Positions 1 to 5,238 of a DNA stretch of 5,238 nt are shown here, piece by piece. The stretch lies in the NCBI GenBank assembly GCA_030730545.1, contig JANQUX010000276.1, forward strand, positions 1 through 5,238, given 5' to 3'. A model generated the notes under the pieces. It did no database searches. It was not told where the DNA came from and worked only from the letters and a program-made list of their open reading frames with translations. Source of the DNA: Maribacter sp. GTDB taxonomy: Bacteria > Bacteroidota > Bacteroidia > Flavobacteriales > Flavobacteriaceae. A program made the translations under genes and the position numbers. Position 1 is the stretch's first letter. Every line of letters starts with the position of its first letter.

Positions 1-92
1 GCGATGAATTCAGTCTGCGATTGAATACGATTACCGATGAGTTAATGAGTAGCGACCACGAATTAGAAGTGAATTCTACCTTTTTTTGTTGA
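1..92 (+). CDS. C-terminal end of an unidentified gene (5' end outside window)
   Basis: From base 3 a plus-strand frame stays open for 29 codons and stops with TGA at 90-92; the other two plus frames close within the first 25 bases. The peptide begins DEFSLRLNTITDEL and ends ELEVNSTFFC. I do not recognise the family: there is no T9SS tail, membrane segment or catalytic motif in this short piece. A minus-strand frame across the same bases is also open, but it has no start codon after its upstream stop, so the plus reading is preferred. A short A+T palindrome follows the stop. The call rests only on an open frame and its position ahead of a same-strand gene, so it is tentative. Confidence 0.4.
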   Translation, partial: DEFSLRLNTITDELMSSDHELEVNSTFFC

Positions 93-94
93 TG

Positions 95-106
95 CTAAAA
101 TTTTAG
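95..106. other. 12-bp perfect A+T palindrome after the left-edge stop codon
   Basis: CTAAAATTTTAG is self-complementary and starts 2 nt after the TGA at 90-92. As RNA it could form only about a 4-bp stem with a 4-nt loop. The T-rich stretch at 110-117 lies a few bases downstream. It might contribute to transcript ending for the left-edge gene, but the stem is too weak to call an intrinsic terminator. The rest of 93-183 shows nothing else clear. Confidence 0.2.
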
Positions 107-152
107 GACTTTAATTTAAGATTGCCTTAACGCAACTATTTGCCAAGTTGGG

Positions 153-160
153 TATCTTGT
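153..160 (+). promoter_or_regulatory. Weak -7-like element upstream of the lipoprotein gene
   Basis: TATCTTGT resembles the Bacteroidota -7 consensus TAnnTTTG but is one T short. It ends 23 nt before the ATG at 184, within the 18-27 nt spacing seen for the other genes in this window. No TTG or TTTG -33 element lies at the expected distance, so this is a positional guess only. Confidence 0.2.
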
Positions 161-183
161 AACTAGTTAAAAGTCTTCGTTCT

Positions 184-630
184 ATGAAAAGATATGCCCT
201 TTTGTTTCTGTTTCTAGTGTTACTTGCTTCTTGTGCTAATGACGATGACTTCGGTTTAGAGTCGACACAGTTTGTATTCTCAGAGCAAAAATGGGAATTA
301 ATTCAAATGTCGGGCAGTTTTCAAAATTCAGAAACTACAGGTGAAGAAATGGAATGGCAAGAGTATTATATATTCTCACCAGAAGGCACTTTTATAAAAT
401 CTAGGAGTATTGACGACAAAGTGCTTGAAGCTACCGGTAGTTTTGAGGTCGTTGAATACGATAATGATCTCAATCATTACTTAGAGCTCACTTTTGAAAC
501 CGGAAACGAATTAGCCGGTAATTGTACGGGTGATAGCAAAGAACTATTAATATATAGAAACTCTACCATAATCTCAAGTTTATGGATGGCTTGCGATGGC
601 CCTGGGTTAAATTATCAACTGTCAAAATAA
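184..630 (+). CDS. Small surface-exposed lipoprotein, possibly lipocalin-like
   Basis: Encodes 148 residues. A short basic N-terminus (MKR) and a hydrophobic stretch at 4-15 lead to a lipobox, L14-A15-S16-C17, so signal peptidase II should cleave before Cys17, which is then lipidated. The next residues, ANDDDF, form an acidic run right after the cysteine; in Bacteroidota such a run (the lipoprotein export signal described in Capnocytophaga and Flavobacterium) sends lipoproteins to the outer face of the outer membrane. The mature part is rich in alternating, beta-type segments (QKWELIQMSGSF, EYYIFSPEGTFIKS, ATGSFEVVEY, YLELTF). This resembles small lipocalin-like proteins common in flavobacteria, but that fold is inferred from the pattern, not from a recognised motif. 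Cys114 and Cys137 could form a disulfide. The ATG is the natural start because it sits directly before the signal peptide. The gene converges on the DUF3857 gene with an 8-bp gap. Ligand and role are unknown. Confidence 0.85.
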   Translation: MKRYALLFLFLVLLASCANDDDFGLESTQFVFSEQKWELIQMSGSFQNSETTGEEMEWQEYYIFSPEGTFIKSRSIDDKVLEATGSFEVVEYDNDLNHYLELTFETGNELAGNCTGDSKELLIYRNSTIISSLWMACDGPGLNYQLSK

Positions 631-638
631 AAAGCCTC

Positions 639-3164
639 TTAAATAGTATTGGTCCATTGTAATTCTTCGGTTTCTGTTGCTGTACTTTTATAAGTGTTTA
701 CAAACGTATTTTTAACCCTTTCAGAATTTAGAAAATAGGGAATCCAGATAGCGGTAGATATAATTGCTTTAAAAATATCTGTAGTTGCAGTAGGATCTGG
801 TATCGCAAATTGATTCATGATAAAGCTTTCAATTAAGGTAATTGATAAATTACAGGCATAAAATATAATCATCATTTTGGGCGCTGATGTACGTTTTTGC
901 ACAAATAATATAATAGTTAAGACTGCAAAAGTTAGAAAGGCAAAATTATAGAACAACTCAAAACCTAAATAAACTTCCAGCATTTTTGCATTTTCATAAC
1001 CTGCATATTCGAATCCGTCCCAAATACTTTTATCAAAATACCCATTTTGAAAAATAGTAAAAATCAGTACAAGAGGTGTAAGCACTAGCCCAATCAAAGG
1101 AAGAATTAACCAGCCTCCAAATTCTTGTCCGGGTAAAGATGCTTCAACGTTCTTTTTTGGATTATAATTTTTATAGATTTTGATAGCGAAAAAAATACCT
1201 AATGATACTGATATCAACATAATCAAAATTGACAACCAACTAATTCCCGATTCAGATTCGTTAGCGCCATAGGTTAGTTGTAATCCGATTTTATCTCTAA
1301 GGTCGTCATGTTCTTTAATGAAAGATTTTGCATCGTCGGCAGGTATAACAGCTTCCTTTAGTTCGTATTCGTAATTCAAAGTAATCATGTTACCCGTTTG
1401 ATTAATGCTCTTACTAAACCTATAGTAATCATTATCAATATTGATGTCTTCTATATTTAACGACCAAGGTTCTGGTAATAATATTCGGTTTATTTGTGTA
1501 AAACTAAAAGGTACTCCGGCACTGTACGGCATTTCTCTGTCTAAAGTATTGCTGTAACTTATAAATCCGTCTAAAACCAACGAATTAGTGTCGAAGTATA
1601 AAGTTTCGTCGTTTTCAATAGTACTCCAAAGATTTTCAATTTTATAGTACTCGTTGGTAGTGAAAATATTTTCCCAAGGTCTCGAATCATCTACATAAGT
1701 TACTTTGTCGCTTGATAGAATTGAAGGATATAGGCTACTGTAAAAATTTAGATATTCTTTGTTGATACTCTCTTCTTTGTTGTTTTTAAAATAGGCTCTG
1801 GTATTATCTGCTCTGCTACCATAGTATTCGGTTTTTACTTCAAATTTTGCATCACCACCAATTTCGTCTACAATAATGTCTTCTACAATTCTAACGCGAG
1901 CATTAGATGAAGTAGGTATTTTTTTTAACTCTGTACTCCCTTCTTTGAGAAGTAAACCATTTTTATAATCGGGCGTGTAAAGGTTAGAAAGATTGCCACC
2001 TTGGTTAGATATCGTAGGGTCTACGAAATACTCTTGACCACCATGTTCAAAATACACGATGCAGTGGTCAAACAATAAATGGCTAGGTAAAAATTTTTCT
2101 AAATTTTCGTTTGATTTTGTATTTACCAAAATAGGAAATGAATTAACACCTTGGTTTTGTAATAGGGTAGCTAATAGTAAAGATTTGTCTTTACAATCTC
2201 CGTATCTACGATCCAATACCAACTCTGGTTGAGTAGGTTTAAATGCCCCTATACCAGATTCAAAACCTAAATAGCGAATATCATCTTGTACAAATCTAAT
2301 AAGCTTTATAATAACATCTTGTTTAGAATCTAGTTCGTCATCGATAGTTATAGGGTTCTTCAAGTGTTCTTTTGGGAATTTGTAATAGGGCGTCATAAGC
2401 TCAACAACACTTTCCCAATTATTAAAGGTAGAAACAGAAATACGTTTTTGTGAATTATACCAATAAGGGGTGTTACTATCATAAGTAACATAGTCACCAC
2501 TGATATTATCCCAAGTATATTCTTTACCCAAAGTTGTAGTATTCACTTTAGGTTCATTGGCATCATTTAATGTTTTAAAGGTGATAGCGTTATCTGAATT
2601 GGTTAGAATTCGATTGTATATTCTATTGACCGGTATGGTATATTCTTCATAAACAAGGTTAGAATAATTACCTTCATTTATGGGGTTAAAACCCTTGATG
2701 GAGTAAGAGTATTCGATAATGTCACCAACCCGAATATCTGAAAGATTAATAACAGATGTTAATGACCCATCATATAATGAACGTTCTAAATTGGTTTCTC
2801 TTTGGAAGGTATTTATGAATGATTTTTTTAATTTATCAATGATTTCACCATCGCGAACAACCTGTGCTTTATGAAATTCTATTTTTTGGTATTCTGGATC
2901 GAAAGATGCGCTAATGTCTGACATTTCTTGAATACCATCACTGTTCAAAATTTTAAACACATAGTGAACAAACTGCTCCTTTTTTATTAAGTTATCTTGA
3001 TAGTCAAGCAAAAGGTATTTGTATGCACCTTCATCTTCAGAGTCCTTTTTATCAGTAAAAGAAATAGGTGTAACCCAGTTGGGAGTTGAAGTTTTTTCTG
3101 CTTGTTGCGCATTTAATGAGAAGCTCACTAATAAGTAAAGAAAGAGATAAATATAAAACCGCAT
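639..3164 (-). CDS. DUF3857/transglutaminase-like protein with C-terminal DUF2569 membrane domain
   Basis: Encodes 841 residues. A signal peptide at 1-19 (cleavage likely LNA|Q) sends the N-terminal part to the periplasm. Residues about 55-215 match the DUF3857 pattern (KILNSDGIQE, a YSYSIKG strand). Residues about 270-390 form a transglutaminase-like cysteine-protease fold: RRYGDCKDKS with nucleophile Cys324, His367 in FDHCIVYF, and Asp382 in YFVDPT, so the triad looks intact. A beta-rich region runs to about 605. A membrane helix follows at about 643-664, then a DUF2569-type module from about 682: EFGGWLILPLIGLVLTPL, three further helices (about 729-755, 763-784, 796-812), and a typical ending, YFLNSERVKNTFV. 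Basic loops after helices 1, 3 and 5 fit a periplasmic catalytic part anchored in the inner membrane with the C-terminus inside. The substrate is unknown; such folds can crosslink, hydrolyse or cleave peptides. Many flavobacterial DUF3857 proteins end before the membrane module. The next gene upstream on this strand is 95 bp away. Confidence 0.88.
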   Translation of the reverse strand: MRFYIYLFLYLLVSFSLNAQQAEKTSTPNWVTPISFTDKKDSEDEGAYKYLLLDYQDNLIKKEQFVHYVFKILNSDGIQEMSDISASFDPEYQKIEFHKAQVVRDGEIIDKLKKSFINTFQRETNLERSLYDGSLTSVINLSDIRVGDIIEYSYSIKGFNPINEGNYSNLVYEEYTIPVNRIYNRILTNSDNAITFKTLNDANEPKVNTTTLGKEYTWDNISGDYVTYDSNTPYWYNSQKRISVSTFNNWESVVELMTPYYKFPKEHLKNPITIDDELDSKQDVIIKLIRFVQDDIRYLGFESGIGAFKPTQPELVLDRRYGDCKDKSLLLATLLQNQGVNSFPILVNTKSNENLEKFLPSHLLFDHCIVYFEHGGQEYFVDPTISNQGGNLSNLYTPDYKNGLLLKEGSTELKKIPTSSNARVRIVEDIIVDEIGGDAKFEVKTEYYGSRADNTRAYFKNNKEESINKEYLNFYSSLYPSILSSDKVTYVDDSRPWENIFTTNEYYKIENLWSTIENDETLYFDTNSLVLDGFISYSNTLDREMPYSAGVPFSFTQINRILLPEPWSLNIEDINIDNDYYRFSKSINQTGNMITLNYEYELKEAVIPADDAKSFIKEHDDLRDKIGLQLTYGANESESGISWLSILIMLISVSLGIFFAIKIYKNYNPKKNVEASLPGQEFGGWLILPLIGLVLTPLVLIFTIFQNGYFDKSIWDGFEYAGYENAKMLEVYLGFELFYNFAFLTFAVLTIILFVQKRTSAPKMMIIFYACNLSITLIESFIMNQFAIPDPTATTDIFKAIISTAIWIPYFLNSERVKNTFVNTYKSTATETEELQWTNTI

Positions 3165-3187
3165 TAATATTCGTTTACGTTAAAATT

Positions 3188-3215
3188 GAAAAGTAAGAAA
3201 TACCTTAGTAAACAA
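3188..3215 (-). promoter_or_regulatory. Candidate promoter for the DUF3857/transglutaminase gene
   Basis: On the minus strand TTG (3215-3213) is followed after 17 nt by TACTTTTC (3195-3188). The second element matches the Bacteroidota -7 consensus TAnnTTTG except at its last base and ends 23 nt before the ATG at 3164. The spacing is at the short end of what is known for this promoter class. The TTG overlaps one copy of a short direct repeat. Confidence 0.35.
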
Positions 3216-3239
3216 CGTATAGCTTTTGTAAAACGTATA
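3214..3239. repeat. 8-bp direct repeat upstream of the DUF3857 gene
   Basis: AACGTATA occurs at 3214-3221 and 3232-3239 (TATACGTT on the coding strand), 18 bp apart start to start with a 10-bp spacer. It lies in the 95-bp gap between the acyl-protein synthetase stop and the DUF3857 start, and one copy touches the candidate -33 element. It could be a regulator-binding site. In such A+T-rich DNA an 8-bp repeat may also be chance. Confidence 0.3.
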
Positions 3240-3259
3240 TTTTTGATGTAGGAAGCGAA

Positions 3260-4237
3260 TTAAAGCACCATTAAATTACATCCTCTAATATCAGAATTAT
3301 CGAATCTACCGATAATCTCAAAAGTACCGTCTTGGTTTATTTTGCCTAGATCTTGAGTTGCAATAAAGGAGCAAGAATTGATATTTGCCAAATCGATTAC
3401 ATTAATTCCGCCAGACTTGCCATTGGCTAAATAGGTAAGTGGGTCTTCGGTATCGCGAACTAAAATTCTCATCCAAGCGGGGCAATCGAAAACGCCATTT
3501 CCTTTCGAGTAAGCTTGCGACAAAAGTTCTGTCATTCCGTATTCAGAGTGTATATGTGGTACTCCGAATCCGCTAGATAACAGCTGATGCAATTCTTGAC
3601 GTACAATTTCTTTTCTACGACCTTTCATTCCGCCAGTTTCCATGATAATGGTATTTTGCAAAGACATATGGTATTGCTCGGTAAACTCTAACAATGCGAA
3701 AGAAACGCCTATGATCAATATTTTGGTGTCGGTTTTTTGTAGTTGTATTAGTAATTGATAAAGTTGTTCGTATTCGTTTAAAAAGAAACCGCTTTCTGGA
3801 TGATTCGATTTTTTAATCAAATCATCTGCCATATAAATCAATGAAGATCCTGTACGCTCTAAGTAAGAGGGTAAAAGTGCTAATACACAATAGTCCTCAA
3901 TAGCTCCATAAAAGTGATTGAAAGCCTTTAAATAACTCTGCTCGTAGAGACTTAAGTCGGTTACAAAGTGCTTACTGGTTTCACTGCCAGTGGTGCCGCT
4001 GCTAGTAAATGTTATTTCTGGTGTATCGGTAGTACTGAGAACATCTTTAGACTTAAAGAATTCTATAGGTAAAAAAGGAATTTGTTCTAAAGTTTTAACG
4101 GTATCTGGTTGCACATGTAAATAAGTACAAAAATCGTGGTAGATTACGTTGTTGTCGTATTGAAACTTGAATATACGTAGTGCTTGGGTTAGAAAATCCC
4201 CATCTGTTTGTATATCAAAAATAGCATTGTGCTTCAT
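3260..4237 (-). CDS. LuxE-family acyl-protein synthetase-like / adenylate-forming acyltransferase
   Basis: Encodes 325 residues from the chosen ATG. The family activates a carboxylic acid as an acyl-adenylate and passes it to a protein or carrier; the true substrate here is unknown. Landmarks: an N-terminal helical region ending IPFLPIEFFKS (56-63 and on), the phosphate-binding loop TFTSSGTTGS at 76-85, METGGMKGRRKEI at 199-211, the adenylate-binding HSEYGMTE at 230-237, IATQDLG at 292-298, and a hinge-like IGRFDNSDIRGCNLMVL that forms the last 17 residues. The large C-terminal lid of classical acyl-CoA synthetases is absent, as expected for LuxE-type proteins. Cys320, six residues from the end, is placed like the acyl-accepting cysteine near the C-terminus of Vibrio LuxE, though this is only an analogy. 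There is no signal peptide, so it is cytoplasmic. The frame extends seven codons upstream to a TTG, but that TTG lies inside a perfect -7 promoter element, so the ATG is preferred. No luxA, B, C or D homologue is in the window, so no link to light emission is implied. Confidence 0.85.
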   Translation of the reverse strand: MKHNAIFDIQTDGDFLTQALRIFKFQYDNNVIYHDFCTYLHVQPDTVKTLEQIPFLPIEFFKSKDVLSTTDTPEITFTSSGTTGSETSKHFVTDLSLYEQSYLKAFNHFYGAIEDYCVLALLPSYLERTGSSLIYMADDLIKKSNHPESGFFLNEYEQLYQLLIQLQKTDTKILIIGVSFALLEFTEQYHMSLQNTIIMETGGMKGRRKEIVRQELHQLLSSGFGVPHIHSEYGMTELLSQAYSKGNGVFDCPAWMRILVRDTEDPLTYLANGKSGGINVIDLANINSCSFIATQDLGKINQDGTFEIIGRFDNSDIRGCNLMVL

Positions 4238-4255
4238 GTTCCGTACCAATTCTGG

Positions 4256-4263
4256 CAAAGGTA
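4256..4263 (-). promoter_or_regulatory. -7 promoter element of the LuxE-like gene
   Basis: TACCTTTG on the minus strand is a perfect match to the Bacteroidota consensus TAnnTTTG and ends 18 nt before the ATG at 4237. The same 8-mer precedes the next gene (4669-4662). No clear TTG -33 element is visible. The spacing implies a very short leader. Confidence 0.5.
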
Positions 4264-4311
4264 CTGAACCAAATTATTTTAATTGTTTTGAGATGAAAAT
4301 ATGTAGGTTAT

Positions 4312-4635
4312 TTATTTCACCACAAGTTTACGGGTAATCGATTTTTCGTTTTCAGTCACCTGAACTACATACACCCCCGGTGAAAGCTTTGAGATGTTCA
4401 TTGCCTTTGTTGATAATTTTTCAGTTAAGACGAGCTCACCGAATACATCGTAAACTCTAACCTCTTTAAGGTTGTTGTTTTGTGTTGTTACATAAACAAC
4501 ATCGGCAATTGCTGGATTGGGGTATAATTTGAATCCGGCAATTTCATCGTTACGTAGGTTATTGATATCTATAGTGTCTTGGGCGTACAAGCCAACGGAG
4601 ACTACCATAAATAGCATAAAGTAGATTTTCTTCAT
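4312..4635 (-). CDS. Minimal T9SS type A sorting-domain protein (first of two)
   Basis: Encodes 107 residues. A Sec signal peptide at 1-18 (MKKIYFMLF..., cleavage near YA|Q) is followed by only about 15 residues of acidic linker (DTIDINNLRNDEIA), and residues 34-107 are a T9SS type A C-terminal sorting domain. Hallmarks are YPNP at 38-41, YDVFG at 62-66, GVYV at 87-90 and the terminal basic KLVVK. In known T9SS substrates this domain is recognised at the outer membrane and usually removed while the cargo is attached to the surface or released. Here there is essentially no cargo. The domain aligns without gaps to that of the neighbour at 4811-5119, with about 36 of 74 residues identical by my count. 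The frame extends eight codons to a GTG at 4659, but that lies only 2 nt past the -7 element, where the transcript has barely begun; the ATG directly before the signal peptide is the start. There are no cysteines. Function is unknown. Confidence 0.87.
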   Translation of the reverse strand: MKKIYFMLFMVVSVGLYAQDTIDINNLRNDEIAGFKLYPNPAIADVVYVTTQNNNLKEVRVYDVFGELVLTEKLSTKAMNISKLSPGVYVVQVTENEKSITRKLVVK

Positions 4636-4661
4636 TTGATATTGATTTGGGATCAACACTT

Positions 4662-4669
4662 CAAAGGTA
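4662..4669 (-). promoter_or_regulatory. -7 promoter element of the first mini T9SS gene
   Basis: TACCTTTG on the minus strand matches TAnnTTTG perfectly and ends 26 nt before the ATG at 4635. No convincing -33 TTG lies 17-23 nt further upstream. The position almost equals that of the element in front of the paralogue. Confidence 0.55.
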
Positions 4670-4795
4670 TGGTTAAGTGTAGCTTGAACACTGAAAATGT
4701 TGTGAAACCAAATTTTTTGTAGGTCTATGAGAAAGTCGAAGTAATTCGTCGTAAAAACGTGTAGTTAACCGATAATGGATTTTGAAAATAGCGAG

Positions 4796-4821
4796 AAAAA
4801 AGGGGAGTTGTTACTTAACAA
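4796..4821 (-). terminator. Weak intrinsic terminator candidate of the second mini T9SS gene
   Basis: On the minus strand TTGTT-AAGT-AACAA can form a 5-bp stem with a 4-nt loop spanning the TAA stop. It is followed by CTCCCC and then six T residues (4801-4796). The stem is A+T-rich and separated from the T-run by six bases, so strength is doubtful. The remainder of the 175-bp gap (4636-4810) holds the next gene's promoter and nothing else I can identify. Confidence 0.3.
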
Positions 4822-5119
4822 TCAACTTACGTGTACACATCTTGTTTTTTTCAAGAACACGTAATACGTACACACCAGAATCTAAATCAGAAAGATTCAA
4901 TTCTTTACCTAGAATAGTAGTCTTCAATAATAATGTACCGAATACATCGTAGATGAAGATTTCTTTAGGAGCGTTAAGATTGGTAGAAATATAAACTTTA
5001 CCTGTAGTAACCGGATTTGGATACATACTAAAACCATCAATGTCTCCATTGCTCTGGGTACTTTGCCCATAGCTGAAGGAAATAAAGAAAAAGAAGATGA
5101 TGGTGTAAAGTTTCTTCAT
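4811..5119 (-). CDS. Minimal T9SS type A sorting-domain protein (second of two)
   Basis: Encodes 102 residues. The signal peptide at 1-18 (MKKLYTIIFFFFISFSYG|Q) has the same length as in the neighbouring paralogue. About 10 residues of linker (QSTQSNGDID) lead to a T9SS type A sorting domain at 29-102, with YPNP at 33-36, YDVFG at 57-61, GVYV at 82-85 and terminal KLIVK. As in the neighbour, no cargo domain separates signal and sorting domain, so the exported product would be about 84 residues, or almost nothing if the domain is removed. Cys95 is the only cysteine in the mature part and is absent from the paralogue. The frame runs 33 codons further upstream to a TTG at 5218, but that stretch contains the promoter element at 5154-5147 and part of a direct repeat and does not resemble a leader, so the ATG is chosen. 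The pair probably arose by tandem duplication, then diverged. Function is unknown. Confidence 0.86.
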   Translation of the reverse strand: MKKLYTIIFFFFISFSYGQSTQSNGDIDGFSMYPNPVTTGKVYISTNLNAPKEIFIYDVFGTLLLKTTILGKELNLSDLDSGVYVLRVLEKNKMCTRKLIVK

Positions 5120-5146
5120 ATATAGCTGGTTACAAATGCTATGCCA

Positions 5147-5154
5147 CAAATATA
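5147..5154 (-). promoter_or_regulatory. -7 promoter element of the second mini T9SS gene
   Basis: TATATTTG on the minus strand is a perfect TAnnTTTG and ends 27 nt before the ATG at 5119, implying a leader of roughly 20 nt. No TTG -33 element is evident upstream. The absence could mean a regulated promoter that relies on an activator; the direct repeat about 50 bp further upstream is a possible site for one. Confidence 0.55.
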
Positions 5155-5203
5155 GGAATTTAACACTCCTTTTTATTTTTGTAAGAGTAGATATTGTGAA
5201 AAG

Positions 5204-5236
5204 ATCGATGAAATGCAATATAATCGATGAAATGCA
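5204..5236. repeat. Perfect 14-bp direct repeat, 19-bp period, at the right edge
   Basis: ATCGATGAAATGCA occurs at 5204-5217 and again at 5223-5236, separated by ATATA. Each copy contains the palindrome ATCGAT. The repeat starts 50 bp upstream of the -7 element at 5154-5147. The second copy ends two bases before the window ends, so more copies may follow. It could be an operator, a short tandem array or the end of another feature; the sequence here cannot decide. Confidence 0.7.
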
Positions 5237-5238
5237 CT

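Noticed and set aside
2..91. Minus-strand open frame across the left edge
   Set aside because: It is preceded by an in-frame TAG at 97-95 and contains no ATG, GTG or TTG before the edge, so it cannot start a gene; it is probably a shadow of the plus-strand frame.
3260..4237. Part of a bioluminescence (lux) operon
   Set aside because: Only a LuxE-like protein is present; the neighbours are unrelated to luciferase or the fatty-acid reductase complex, and such proteins are widespread in non-luminous bacteria.
4235..4258. TTG start at 4258 for the LuxE-like gene, adding seven residues
   Set aside because: The TTG is the last three bases of the perfect -7 element TACCTTTG, so it should not be in the transcript. 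The ATG at 4237 begins a normal family-like N-terminus.
4272..4284. AATTA-TTT-TAATT hairpin as terminator of the first mini T9SS gene
   Set aside because: The stem is five A/T pairs with a 3-nt loop and no following T-run on the minus strand; such palindromes are expected in A+T-rich spacers.
4633..4659. GTG start at 4659 for the first mini T9SS gene
   Set aside because: It lies 2 nt past the -7 element and would put eight polar residues before a textbook signal peptide that begins at the ATG at 4635.
4669..4722. 17-codon plus-strand ORF in the 175-bp intergenic gap
   Set aside because: It is very short, lies antisense over the promoter of the first mini T9SS gene, and its peptide has no recognisable features or initiation signals.
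5117..5218. 33-residue N-terminal extension of the second mini T9SS gene from a TTG at 5218
   Set aside because: The stretch includes the promoter element and part of the 14-bp repeat, and the extension would bury the signal peptide.
5204..5236. Start of a CRISPR array
   Set aside because: The repeat unit is 14 bp with a 5-bp spacer, much too short for CRISPR repeats and spacers, and no cas gene is seen.

Overview
The window looks like chromosomal DNA from a member of the Bacteroidota, most likely family Flavobacteriaceae. The supporting signs are low G+C, no Shine-Dalgarno sequences, several matches to the Bacteroidota -7 promoter element TAnnTTTG, two proteins with type IX secretion (T9SS) type A sorting domains, and a lipoprotein with an acidic export signal right after the lipid-bearing cysteine. 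I see no mobile element, CRISPR array, rRNA or tRNA.

Layout. Positions 1-92 (+) are probably the last 30 codons of a gene entering from the left. Positions 184-630 (+) encode a small, probably surface-exposed lipoprotein. It converges, with an 8-bp gap, on a large minus-strand gene at 639-3164. That gene encodes a periplasmic DUF3857/transglutaminase-like protein with a C-terminal multi-spanning DUF2569 membrane domain. Three more minus-strand genes follow to the right: a LuxE-type acyl-protein synthetase-like enzyme (3260-4237) and two paralogous mini-proteins (4312-4635 and 4811-5119). Each mini-protein is little more than a signal peptide plus a T9SS sorting domain. Gaps of 74-175 bp separate the minus-strand genes.

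Starts and promoters. For the three rightmost genes the longest open frame begins at TTG or GTG, but an internal ATG is the better start. A perfect TAnnTTTG lies 18, 26 and 27 nt upstream of those ATGs, and in each case the longer reading begins in, beside or upstream of the promoter element. Each gene therefore appears to have its own promoter.

How the genes fit together. No single pathway is evident. Four of the five complete products are predicted to leave the cytoplasm (surface lipoprotein, inner-membrane/periplasmic transglutaminase-like protein, two T9SS substrates), and the fifth is a cytoplasmic acyl-activating enzyme. The most unusual elements are the tandem cargo-less T9SS substrates and a perfect 14-bp direct repeat with 19-bp period at the right edge, upstream of the second one.
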